This document shows positions 46,139 to 57,981 of a stretch of 64,000 nucleotides of DNA, in pieces. A program made the position numbers and the translations under genes. The DNA lies in contig BSBM01000106.1 in assembly GCA_027924585.1 (NCBI GenBank), forward strand, positions 38,269,501-38,333,500, in the 5' to 3' direction. Every line of letters starts with the position of its first letter. Positions within the stretch are counted from its first letter, which is position 1. Origin of the DNA: Larix kaempferi (taxonomy: Eukaryota; Streptophyta; Pinopsida; Pinales; Pinaceae). The notes under the pieces were generated by a model, which was given only the letters and a program-made list of their open reading frames with translations, searched no databases and had not been told where the DNA came from.

Positions 46139-46530
46139 GGTTGGGAGATGGACTCCCCTTCTATGATGTTATCAAAATTATTGGAAGATTGTCCTTGATA
46201 TATTTTTTGAGGTTTTTTGAGTAAATCTCAACTTTTAAATATCTTAGTTATTATTTGCTTTCCCCCTTATCCCAATGATCAACAATTTTGCACCATTTTG
46301 GGTGCCTCTTTTATTGAGGGGCTTTTTGATATAAAAAGTTGGGAGATGGACTCCTCTCCTATGATGTTACCAAAATTATTGGAAGATTGTCCTTGATATA
46401 TATATTTTTAGGCTTTTTGAGTAAATCTCAACTTCCAAGTATCTTAGCTATTATTTGCTTTCCCCCTTATCCCAATGATCAACAATGTTGCACCATTTTG
46501 GGTGCCTCTTTTATTGAGGGGTTTGTACCT
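46139..46530. repeat. 198-bp tandem duplication
   Basis: Copies from 46139 and 46337 share ttgggagatggactcc, ttggaagattgtccttgata, ttatcccaatgatcaaca and gtgcctcttttattgagggg. About 90% or more alike by eye. Confidence 0.9.
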
Positions 46531-47847
46531 TCACATCTTTGAAAAACCCCATATGCTTTCAACATGTTAGAATAGTTGTTTGGATTTGTTTTGAAAAAAT
46601 AGAGCCCTTGACACTTAGGCCTTTCAAACACCTCAACTTGGTAAGCTGTGTAGTGATGATCAAATTCACACTTAGTATGACTAATTATATCAGCACCATG
46701 TTGTTAGCTCCGAAGACAATGAGGATCAGGTTGGTATGGACTGCATCTAGGCACTAGGGTCTCTACAAAGTCATAAATTGAAGATAGCTAATTGGACAAC
46801 ATTTTGTGCTTCTATTTGTCATGTTGCTCTAGATATTAAGCATCCAATGTATATTTTTGAGGTAAAAGGATCCAAATGGGTGTGGAACCTTCTTAACTTT
46901 GGATGTCAAGTATGGAAACAAATTCATCTACAATAATTATCCTAGTCTAGTTCCAAATAGTGTGTTGTTGGTCACCCATACTCCCACAAGACCACATTTT
47001 GGAAACCTCTTTATAATTGATGGAAGGCAATCATTCCTTGACTTGGGAAGAATAGGGAAAGACTTAGATATCTATGAGCATAAATTTCAAGGCATAGATA
47101 ACGATCATTCGAAGAACAAACAAGCATCAAACAATTGAATGCCCTATTGCAAGACTACATGTTATTTGTTTTGCTTTCTAAGAGTGATTGGAGGATGGAT
47201 TGATCATACCACAACTTTTCCTTTGGTTAAAGGGCACATGGTGCTTGATGTCTTTTAGGGAGAAATATAGATAGAACATTGCTCAGAGTGGTCCCTACCC
47301 TAGGAAGGATCATTGTGCCATATTATTTTCATTGAATACTATGAATATATCTACGTAAAGCTCCCATACCTTGTTTCTTCACAATCTAGGATTGAATCTA
47401 GTGGAAGCATGCAAATCATTGGAGGGTAGCACATAGCTTTTTCCTATCGAGATGTGACCTAAAGATGAAGGGATTAGGGGAAAATAGTTTACATAGAGAA
47501 TATATATGACATTGAGCATATTTTTTATGGGTGTAGTCACTATAAAAACTATCTTATGGAATATTTCCAAGAAACTCTATAGTATCTCAATTTGTATGCT
47601 TGAAAATCAATGCAACACTAAATGAAAGGATGTGAAGGGTCAAGCATGTCACTAGTCTAATGTTATCGTTCCACCAAGCCATAATTTACAAAATTTGGTA
47701 AAACATGAACACTATATTTCTTTGATTAATTGCTTCTAATACCAAAGAAGCCTTGTAGCAACCTAACTACAAGGTTATACGCAGTATTAAGCATGGGACT
47801 TTGTCAAACAAATTCGTGTGGGGCCTTGTTCGCTCGCTTCCAGGGGA
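46531..47847. other. Unassigned, no recognisable gene
   Basis: One 79-codon frame (46899-47138, +) has ordinary composition but no motif I know. Probably old repeat. Confidence 0.35.
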
Positions 47848-47852
47848 TATAA

Positions 47853-49758
47853 TGTAGAACACACTGGGATACTGAGAGGGGGGGTGAATCAGCATCTCAT
47901 GCAAATTTACTATTCCACTTTCAATTCATCAAACAATATATGCATCAATCCACCATTAACAAGAGAGTACACTGAATGTATATAGAAAAACTCAATATAT
48001 AGTATTTATAAAAACAATATGATTACATCAAGTTGAGGAGACTTAAATCTCCAATGATCACCAACTACAACTGGCGGAAGGCTCTAACCTCCTTGTTTCT
48101 TCAACTCCAATTGAAGGGATTCTCCAACACACTGTTTTTTAGCTCCAACTGGAAGGAGGCTATGACCCCCTTGTCTTAGTCAACTCTAACTGATAGGAAG
48201 CTTCCAGCTACAACTGGAAGGAGGCTACAACCCCCTCACACACTTCCTCTACTGCGACCGGATGGAGGCTACAACCCCTTTTGAACACTTTCTTCAGCTT
48301 ACTCTGAACTGTGCACTATGCACTCTTTTTAGCTTTCTCTGTACTTTGCACTTTCCTTAGTCTTACTATGTACTGCACACTCTCCTCAACTTTTCCTATA
48401 CTTTGCACTTTTCTCAGTCTTATTTTGTACTACGCACTCTTATCAACTTTCTCTATACTGCGACACTTTCCTTAGTCTTACTATGTATTGTGCACTCTCC
48501 TCAACTTTATTGTACTTCGCACTTTCCTCAGTCTTACTTTGTACTCCTTGCTATGCACTCCGCACGCTCTACAACTTGCTTTCCACTACACACCCTCCAC
48601 AGTTTTCTCTGAACTCCACACTCTTCTACACACTTTCTACACTACACACTCTACATGCTTTGCTCAGTGCACTCTTTTCTACACAACTCTTTTCTGCTCA
48701 CTCTACATTGCGCACTTTGTTCAACACACTCAGTTGTATTCCCTCTGTTCTATTCTACACTCTCAATACTTGGCTTTGTGCACTTCCCATAGCTTCTTGC
48801 ACACTAGCTTTTGTGCACCTTCCACAGCTTGCTCTATACTGCATACTAGCTATCTCTACACTGTGTACTTCACTCAACACACTATCCTCAACTTCCTTCA
48901 TACTGCGCACTAGGATCTGCTTCAGGCTTAGTCCTTCCTCATAATGGTGACTTTTCCCAACTGCAACATCGCACAAAGCTCTGCTTCCAAAATCTATCCT
49001 TCGTCCTATCTACAACTTTGCACTTGATTCTGCTTCAAGAATTGTCTTCCTTTCTAACTACAACTTTGCTCTGGGTGACACTTCAAGACTTCATCCTTCC
49101 TCGCAACTGCGACTTCACACTGGACTCTACTTCATATCAACTAGTCATTAATCTCGTCAAATCATCGTATATTCACCATTACATTTTTCAGATCTGCATT
49201 TCTTCCTTGAGATTGTGCACTCTTTCAGAGCTCCATCGTCTTGCCTAACTGTGAACCCTGTCATCTTACATTTCTTCCGAATTGCGACCTTCACCTTACA
49301 TTTCTTCCGAACCGTGAACCCCTTCACCTTACCTTTCTTCCAAACTACGAACCCCTTTGCCTTACCTTTCTTCAGCTCATTCCACAAGCCCCTCTCACAA
49401 TGATCATCATGCTCTTATTTATACATGGATGACCTCCCCTTCTTTTTTGAGTAAGAGGGCCGACCAAGATGCTCAACTTGATTTATGGTCTTTCTTAAGC
49501 CGAATTGTCTCGACATTTGTACTAACGTAAATTTAATTGTTGTGAGAGTTATAGACCATTGAAGGAGCCATCTTTTGGGTTACAAGACCCTGACACAACA
49601 ACCACTCTACTGCGCATGCTCTCTTTTGGGTTGCAAGACCCCGAGACACCACCTACTCCACTGCGCACTTTTCTTCATACTTTCTTCCATATTATGTTAC
49701 ATCAAGTCTATACATTTTACTTCCATTTGATATCAATGACAACACTAGGTCCGACAAA
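47853..49758 (-). mobile_element. Solo LTR related to the 51112-60256 element
   Basis: On the minus strand it starts TGTCGGACCTAGTG, TTGTCATTGATATCAA and ends CTGATTCACCCCCCCTCTCA...TTCTACA, the same start and end words as the LTRs at 51112 and 57982. Flanking 5 bp are TATAA and AATAA, four of five alike. No internal region. It contains the ggttgtagcctccttccag words of that LTR family (reverse, 48080-48270). A TATA word (minus TATAAATAA, 49416-49424) marks the U3/R area. Confidence 0.75.
48290..48900. repeat. Irregular short-unit repeats in the solo LTR
   Basis: Roughly 45-60-bp units built on cactttcctcagtctta, ttgtactgcgcactctcctc and caactttctctatactg. This is U5/R-side sequence. Long + frames here (SYFVLLAMHS, LFYTLSTLHTLH) are repeat artefacts. 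Confidence 0.8.
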
Positions 49759-49763
49759 TAACC

Positions 49764-51106
49764 TTGTTAAGATCATCAACATACTTGAAGGAAAGCTATT
49801 AGCATATGAGCGGATGATGTAATATTGAGGTCCATGTTTGATCAACAGTGTATCAGACATTTGTTTATTATCTAATCAATTTTAATTTAGATTTCAATAA
49901 GATAAACCTATTGTTTTTCTCAACCTCCATGGAACACTTATTTAATAATAATAATAATAAAAAATAAGTTTAAAAGAATTGAGGCAAACTCTATGTAATG
50001 GCTCTCGTACGAATGGATTCAAGAGAATTATATATTGCTTAAACCTCATTAACTAAGGCTAATTGTTAAGATGCAATATTATAAAGGGAATTTGAATCTT
50101 AAGGTTGAATGTGTTATAGTTCTTCCATAATACTTTAACACAATAAATAGTATTTTGTTGGCGAATTATCTAAACAACAATATTCTTAAGTATTTTGTTG
50201 GCGAATTATCTAAACAACAATATTCTTAGAAGTCAAAATGGTTAAGGAGGATTAGTACATGTTAATTTAAACAAAGTCATTGACTTGATTCACTTAGTAA
50301 TATATAAGCAATCCTCTTTTACATATCCTGTAAAACGTAAACAAACCAATTTAAGTCAAGAAAACAACAAAAGAAAGGAATACATAATTGTTGTCATTCA
50401 TAATTTCAAATCGATTGATAATGAAATTAATTTAAGCCGTAAAGCAAAACAATAAATTGTTTGGTTCAATATGAACATCTTATAAGAATCTCTTACGGAA
50501 GATTTCATGTATATAAAAATACAACTGATATAGATATTCTCATAAAAAAAACTAAAGTTTCATTATAATATAATATAAAAATACTTGATTCAATTTGATT
50601 TTTATATTTGGCATTCGTTTAAAGATTTATTTCTAAATATTTTTGGTATATATATATACTACATTCTAATGACATTGTTCATGTGTTATCTAATGACAAA
50701 TATATAATTTCACATTTATTTTATAAAGAAAAATATATTGTTCATGTATGTGTTATATTGAGGAAATAGAATGTATAATAGCTTCCACAGTTACATATAC
50801 TTAACAAATATGTTACATTGGGGAAATAAAATATGTAGAGGCTCTACACTTATAGATAAATAAAGTTTGAGTTCAAATGCTAAATATTTAATTTTACTTT
50901 AGTTTTATAAAGAAAAATTTATTTTATATATATATTGTTTATATAGTTTATATATATTCTTTATTTGTGTATGTTACGTTAAGAAAATAAAATGTCTAAG
51001 AGCTTTCACACTTCCATATACTTAAAAACTAATACAAGGATGGAGCAACTAGACAATAATTTTGTATGGTTGCACATGATTGAAGACTTTCAAGGATAAC
51101 AATGAT
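49764..51106. other. A/T-rich intergenic sequence
   Basis: No gene seen. It contains a 40-bp tandem duplication at 50151-50228 (tattttgttggcgaattatc, taaacaacaatattctta). Confidence 0.5.
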
Positions 51107-51111
51107 AAAAC

Positions 51112-53334
51112 CATTGAACTTTGGTTGTCATTGATGTCAACTAATGTCAAAGAGGATGTCAACTGAAGTCAAAGTGGATACAACATTCCTATGACAACTT
51201 AAAGAAGTATATGAAAGCCACTTTGAATAAGTATATATGCAAGATGGTGAAGAACATGGATGTCAGTGTGAAGAAGTATATCTAGAAATTGCATCCAGTT
51301 TGAAGATGCGTGTCTAGGGATACATCATGCAGATCCAGTTCAAAGAAGCACATAAGCAATGTTTCCTACCACATGTGGTACCAACGCAGAAGTCAAGTCC
51401 ACCAAGTCATACTCACTCAAGATAGTAGCAAAAGAATTGGATGGACAAAGGTACATATGCACAAGCAACCAAGGAGTTGGTTAAGCAAAGATACAATTGT
51501 GCAAGCATGTTGAAAGAAGATTATGAAATGCACAAGCATTGCTTGGTCAAAGATCGGGAGTGCGCAAGCTGTAAGAAACAACCTATGGTCGGACAGTCCT
51601 GAAAGCATGCAAGTCTTTCCAATCATAAGATGCTTTCAGTTAGTAAAGGGCGCACAAGTCCCACACATGATGATACAGAAGGGTCGAAGTTACACCAAGT
51701 AGAAGTTTATTCATGCAAAATTCCGCAAAGCATTGATACAACAGTGTGCATTACCCACAAGGGATGGTATGACAAAGGTCAAATACTCATCAATTTAAGA
51801 GCAAGGATGTGCACATACCTCAAAGCAATGGTACATCAAGAGTGCAAGAAGTACACCACTAAGATGTAAGTCCCACCAAGTCGTGGATCATGAATGCGCA
51901 AGACCCACAAAGGATGACACATCAATAGTGCATATGATGACGTGGCAAAACCATAATCTGTGAAGTATGGAAGAAGGGATGCCACAACCAACTTGTGGAC
52001 ATACAATTTGTGCAGGGCATGTATAAATAGAGATGCAAGTTGGAGATTTGAAGTAAACTCAATGGCGAGATTGTAGAGCTTCAATTGGAAAATACATATT
52101 TACATTTAAGGCATCAAGTGCTCAAGGAAAAAACATCATGATCTAGCAAGGAGCCAAGTGCGCACATGCAGAGGACCGATGCAATTGATGGTGCGTAGAA
52201 TGATGTTGTAGATCTGTGATGATTGTGCAAACACCAAAAGGCATAAATAATGAAGTATGCGCAACTGCGTGAATATTGAATAATTGAATTACAGACAAAC
52301 ACGTAGACAGTCGCAGTTGTTGTAAGTAAGATGGAAGAGTAGAGACAGAACCGAAGTATATAAGGTGATGTGCAGATGTCACGTTGATGCATGAAGACTA
52401 AAGTGAAGTGTGAGAAGTTGAGAATTCCATCTAATGCGCAACAACGAAGCAACAACAGGATCCAACAAGCATGTCATGATGATGATGATCTGAGACAAGT
52501 GCGTTGAAATGAAAGGACGAATAATTGATATAGAGCATGTCGCAGATTGTCTAAAATACTATGGCACTTAAACAGAACGAACACATCAGTAAGTGTGCAG
52601 TTCCATCTGTTACTAATGCTTTATCTCAGAGCAACAAACTATCAATTGAAAGAAAAATATCAGTTGGTAAGTGCAGTTGCGCAGTAGCAAATCAACAAAC
52701 CATATCTTGGCACAGACTGCAGAATCAACAAGCACACAGTACATGATGTAAGACATCAGCAGAAGTGTAGAATTGAGAGAAATGAGAAGTCAAGTGATGT
52801 ATGCAACACAGTGATAGTAATTTGTCTGCATACAAAGACAACGCACAACATAACTAATATCAAAAGATCAAAAGTGTGCACGGGTTAGAATTTTCGTAAG
52901 TCAGAATAACATATTGGATATCTTAGCTGCAGGACGGGGCAAGGAGAAAGGGGGTTGTAGCCTCCTTCCAGTTGGTGCTGGAGAAACACAAGGAGTTGAA
53001 TCTTTGTTTAGGCCAGTGCCTGTAAAAACAGGGAGTCGGTGCCTCTTTCCAGTTGGTGTTGGTAAATACAGGAAGTTGGTGCTTCCTTGAATGTATTCTT
53101 TTTCCATATAAAAGAAGCATTCCATGGTTTTTTCCCAATTAGGTTTTCAAGTCAAAATTCCTATGTTTTGTGTTCTTTGTCTTGGTGCATATATGGATGA
53201 ATAATTTTGTTTATATTGGATGCATAATTAATCATCAAGATTAATTTAAGACTAATATGTTAAAGAAGGTCAAAATTGCTGATAACTACGCTAATACTGA
53301 TTCACCCCCCTCTTAGTAATAAATTGATTCCAAT
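51112..53334 (+). repeat. 5' LTR of the 9.1-kb element
   Basis: 2.2 kb. It matches 57982-60256 over its whole length with many scattered substitutions and small indels, so the insertion is not recent. The first two bases (CA) differ from the TG of the 3' LTR. Confidence 0.9.
52022..52030 (+). promoter_or_regulatory. TATA box, 5' LTR of the 9.1-kb element
   Basis: TATAAATAG within catgtataaatagagatgc, conserved at 58942-58950 in the 3' LTR. It implies a U3 of about 0.9 kb and an R-U5 of about 1.3 kb. Confidence 0.65.
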
Positions 53335-53400
53335 AATTGGTATCAGAGTGGGTGTCTTCAATAACACATTAACATTCGGAGGACATATCTATGTGCAGTT

Positions 53401-54461
53401 ATGGGAAAGGACGGTTCTCTAAGAAAATCACCATGGCTTCAGGAAGACGTTTGTTTAGACAAGCTCTTTGTCATAGAAGCACAGAACATCATTCGCACAT
53501 AGAGAAATATGATAGAATAAGTTAAGAGGATAGCTACCAAAACTCTAAACATCACGAAGAAGAAAGAAGCAGAATCTAAGGAATTGGCAGCAGTTCTCAC
53601 CAGTCAAAATGAAATATTGAGGAATAATGACTTGGAGATAAAGCTGAAGAGATCAATTGCAGATAATTAGAGACTTGAAAATGAGATCACTCTTGTAAAG
53701 GAGAAGTTAGGAAATGTCACAGAAGAAAAGGAAGGAAAGACCAAGGAAGTTCTGTCATTAAAGGATCATCGACATAAACAATGTGACAGTTAAGTTCATC
53801 TTCAAGCAAAACAACTAGAGGTGATCTTTCTCAAAGAAAAGAATTCTGAGTATGAAAAAGTACTTGATGAGAACATAATCAAATTACAGGAAAATGAAGG
53901 CGAAATGAAAAAAATGCAAGATCGAGTTTTGGTGACAGAAAGTTTTCCTAAAAGAACAGAGGTACTAAATGAGATTCTTAGCAAGAAAATATCTCCTTAT
54001 GATAAAACTGGTATAGGTTTTGAGGATGATTGCAAAAAGTTTGTTGAGGATGTTGCGCAAAAAAAGAAGATGAACTTGCACGAATGAGTTTAATGTTGGA
54101 AATGCACAATGATTGGACATATTGGGAAATACTGCAACAATGCTGCATGTTACAAATGCAACAAAATTGGTCACAAGGCTAAGGATTGTGGAAAGTTAAG
54201 AAATATTGTGAAATGCTGGATAAAGAAAGCTGACAAGGATTTCCAATCAGACAACAGATGCAGTACCTATCAAAACCAAAGAAAATATCATTTTTGCAAG
54301 ATGGTATGGAGGAAGAAAAATGTAAACAATGATTATGAACCAAACCAATTTCGGAATGAAAGGATGAAGGACTTGGAAGACCAACCCATCTCCACTCCAG
54401 TACAAAACCGACTCATTGTCAGTCAGACCCATTGTAGTAAAATATGTGTGCAACATCATTA
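53401..54461 (+). pseudogene. Gag-like ORF with coiled coil and two CCHC zinc knuckles
   Basis: The frame from MGKDGSLRKSPWL at 53401 is broken by several stops. It has a Lys/Glu-rich helical part (LRNNDLEIKLKRSIADN; EKEGKTKEVLSLKD; LDENIIKLQENEGEMKKMQ), then ISPYDKTGIGFEDD, a signature I associate with SIRE-type Copia gag C-termini. Two knuckles follow: CWKCTMIGHIGKYC (54094-54135) and CYKCNKIGHKAKDC (54148-54189). The capsid core of an ordinary Copia gag is not visible. Its role would be RNA binding and particle assembly. After about 54461 the frame closes without reaching a protease. Confidence 0.75.
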
Positions 54462-54932
54462 ACTGCGACAATGGGTGAAGCATTAATGAGTTAGTGAAGT
54501 AGTGGCACGAACGACAATAAATACTCAAACGACAACAACATTGATGATGACAAGTGGTTAGGTGTATTTGGACAAAGATCAAATCAAATTGAAATCTTAT
54601 AAATTCCAAAATGGACCAAATTCTGACAAATCTGCAAAAAGTGGAAATCACTAATGAGGGTCTCTATAAATCAAGAGAATGCTCACTCTAAACTATCGCA
54701 TCTACTGAGAATAAGAGATATTGAGTTAACAATGTTTGAAGAAGTAACAATTGAATATCATGGCACCCAGAAGACAATGTAGATCTAAGAACCTGTTTGT
54801 GAAGAAACATGAAGACTCTATGAAAACTGAAAATATTGAACGTGATTACATTATGGCTTCGAAACCTGTTGCTCCGCATGTGACTATGCTAGAAGTAGAA
54901 GAAATGCAGTTACGCGATTAAAATAGATCTGA

Positions 54933-57626
54933 AGGGGTTTTGTTGAAGGAAACCTACATGGCCTACTCCATAAGTTCACATTTGCAGATCATGATGTGAG
55001 TGATGAAGAAGAATTTCCTAGGTTAGTTGTGAATAAGTATATGTATAAGAAGGAAAACTCAGACCCTAGAATACCAATTGTTATGGTGTTCAAAGAATGG
55101 GCATATGAACTATCAAAAACAGAGATATTACATCTATTGGAAATACCTCATTTTGGAAGATCACCACAAGTAAAGATGTATGCAAAACTACTACTATCAC
55201 AAGTACATGATGTATATCTGTGGCTGGACAAACCTATTCCTATCAATGCCAATATTATAGAAGAGATCATTGGGTTATCCTCAATTGGGGAGCATATAAG
55301 TCCTCTGATGAGCAGAAGTCAAGAAAAGGCTCCGAGAAGGAAGATGGATGGAAAATATGGAACCCAACGAGCAAGTAGAGGATTCTCAATCGCACAAATA
55401 AGGGATGATGTAGTAATATTCACCACCTAGTTAGTGGCTTGCAAGTTATTTCGAAAGAGCCGCTAGGATCAGGTCTCAGCAACAATCATTGTAACGGCAG
55501 AAAAATGTGTTGAGGGAATCCAGATGAACTCGTCAGGGTTCCTGCTGAATGAGTTTTTTGATGATTGTATGGAAGCACAAGAAAAATGTAACCCCTTTCA
55601 CTATGCTTGGCTATTAATTTGTGTATCACTCACTGGTTGGAAGGGGCCCAAGCGAAGTCAGTTCTTTGACAGAAATAGAAGACCCTTTCAAGCTGCAAGA
55701 TACACAAGTATGTGGGTCTCTGACATCTTTGACATGCAGGTGGAAAACAATATCACTTTATTCTTATACTGTGATGAAATCATATTTATTTTGAAACATT
55801 CTCCACACATATCTCCTCATGTTGTTGAAATATAAAATGGAATCATGTGTTTCAAGATTGGAATGAATCACACCTACATACAAGCAAAAAGGGGCCCTAG
55901 CAAATGATGGTTGTCTACTAGGTTTGTTTGCTCTGAAGAAGATGTTGCAAAAACTATTCAATACTGGGGCACAACATGGAGGATTCCATTGACTAAAGAA
56001 GAAGAAGCAGAGAAACAAAGACAATCAACACCAGTAGTAGAAGAGATCAACAAATGAGGAACACCTCCCAAGCCCATGTAGCAATCCGTGCAAGCCAAGA
56101 AGAGAAAAGAAATAATGCAAGGTGGGGGTTCTTCAAAGAAGAAAGTAAAGGCATATGAACCTATATCGCCTCAACAACCATCAACAAGTGACCTTGAGAA
56201 AATAGGAACAGAGGCTAGGAATTCTTTTGAAGAGGGAATCAAGAACATAATTACTAAAGGAAAGATTGAAAATCTTGTTTTACAACAAAGGGAAATCTTG
56301 ACAAAAATCAATGATCAACCTAGAGTATTAAATTAGTTGATGAAGAAAAACTGGGGAGAACAGAGGATTGTTGAGGGAACTCAAAACAATTTTCCATCTC
56401 ATCCCACCGAACAGATGAAGGACATAGAGCTGCATAAAAAATTGAAGATATCGTCTACGGTTATGACATTTCCTACTCAAGAGATGCAAAATGAGGTAAG
56501 TTATGTGGAATTAACTTTATCACATTTAACATCGTATGAGTTATATGCATTACACACATCTGCTGCACAAAAAATCAGAAGGATACATAAAGAAGTCACA
56601 GATAATTGGGATTTAATCCAAAAGGAGAAGAATACCCTACGAGAAGAATGTTCACAGCTAAAGACTGAAAAAGAGGTAACTGCACAGAAAATAGTACATT
56701 TAGAAAAGAAAGCAGAGGAAGTAGTTACAAAAGGAATCTCATTAAAACACAGACTGGATAAAGGACAACAAGATGCCTATAGTCCACAAAAAGCGATAGA
56801 GGAAGTATACATTAACACACTTCCATAAGATCACAAAAATGAATATATCTCCTTATAAAGAAAGATGACAATAATAGGAGAATTCTTTCAGAAACTATAG
56901 ACCAAAATTGGAAGACAAGCACCAGAAACTCCTCCAGAAGTCAAGACAAGACATGAAAAGATAAATACTGCAGTTGAAAAAATTAAAAGTCTAGAATTAA
57001 GATGTGCATAGCTGCATGAAGAAAGTGTTCAATTATCGACAAACCTAGTTGAGGATGAGCAGCTGAAAGAAGTAAATAAGAGGCTTCATACTGCACAAGA
57101 CTTAGAACAAAAGATTAGTTACAATATGATTAGTCTTTCAACAATTGAGATGACAAACAAAATGGGAGATTGTAATAAGCAGCAGCAAGAAGTAAACAAG
57201 ATACGCGAAGAACAGAAGGTTATTGAAAGGCTTGAACCTTTGCAAGAAGAAGCTTTCAGTATTATGGAATCTTGTCCCCTGTTGCAAAATGAAATTAAAG
57301 AAGCAATTAATGATTGCTTAGAAACTCTGAAATCAATTTCTAATGAAAAGGTGGAAATAAATATAGTGGGAAAAGAAGAAGAACTAAGAGAAAAAGTTGC
57401 AGCTATAAAAACAAATTTGTAGAAGATTAAATCTATTGTTCATATAGGAACATAGGAAGCATAACTACAATAAAGAAATGAAGCATGAATACATGGGGAG
57501 TCATCCCTGAAAAGAGTTGAGGATGAGGCCAGTGCAATACAAAGAAGTGAACATGCATTGCTCATGTAATGGCACCTCTTTGCCATTGATGTCAAAGGGG
57601 GAGAGATGAATGAAGTTGAGACATGA
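54933..57626 (+). pseudogene. Second ORF of the 9.1-kb element, unnamed family, with coiled-coil C-terminus
   Basis: One reading frame stays in register from about 54933 to TGA at 57624, interrupted by about 17 stops and no frameshift. Part 1 (about 54996-55835) is globular: FKEWAYELSKTEILHLLEIP, VHDVYLWLDKPIPINANIIE, SRGFSIAQIRDDVVI, FHYAWLLICVSLTGWKG. I recall this pattern (HDVYLWLD.PIPI..., RG..IA.I.D..., FHYAWLL....GW) from unnamed proteins encoded by plant repeats. I know no function. Part 2 (56088-57422) has a basic patch (GGGSSKKKVKAYEP) and then long Lys/Glu/Gln-rich helices (LREECSQLKTEKEVTAQKI, VHLEKKAEEVVTKG) predicted as coiled coil. No enzyme motif is visible. It occupies the place of pol. 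GTG at 54996 is not a convincing start, and I cannot fix one. Confidence 0.7.
57593..57603 (+). other. Second polypurine-tract-like sequence
   Basis: gatgtcaaagggggagag at 57588-57604 repeats the context of the true PPT (aatgccaaagggggagat at 57965-57981). It lies at the end of the second ORF, 378 bp upstream. Confidence 0.6.
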
Positions 57627-57969
57627 AAATGCATGAAGCTGATAGGATGCATGAAGCTGGATGAACATTAGTAGAGAAGAAACATCATGATGTAGACCGT
57701 CAAAGATACAGTAGACCATGAAGATACATTAGACATGAAAAAGTGTGAAATAAATCATTTAGATAAATGGCATGAAGATGACTATACATATGGTCTACGC
57801 AGAAGTTGTAAAAAGTAGAAGAATTACTGACAGCAGAAAGCATAGAAGTTATAAGCGCAAAGAAATCAAAGGGAGTACATACACAGGGGAAGCACTACAC
57901 TAAGTACAAATGAAGCATACAGTTCAGAGAAGATCATACATAGCTTCATAAGGTGTTGACATCAATGCC

Positions 57970-57980
57970 AAAGGGGGAGA
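57970..57980 (+). other. Polypurine tract of the 9.1-kb element
   Basis: aaagggggaga directly before the 3' LTR start TGTTGAAC, the expected plus-strand primer. Confidence 0.85.
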
Positions 57981-57981
57981 T

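Noticed and set aside
48483-48944. Long + strand open frames (140-150 codons) rich in Leu/Ser/Tyr/Cys
   Set aside because: Two overlapping frames are open at once over a short-unit DNA repeat inside a solo LTR. This is repeat-driven, not a gene.
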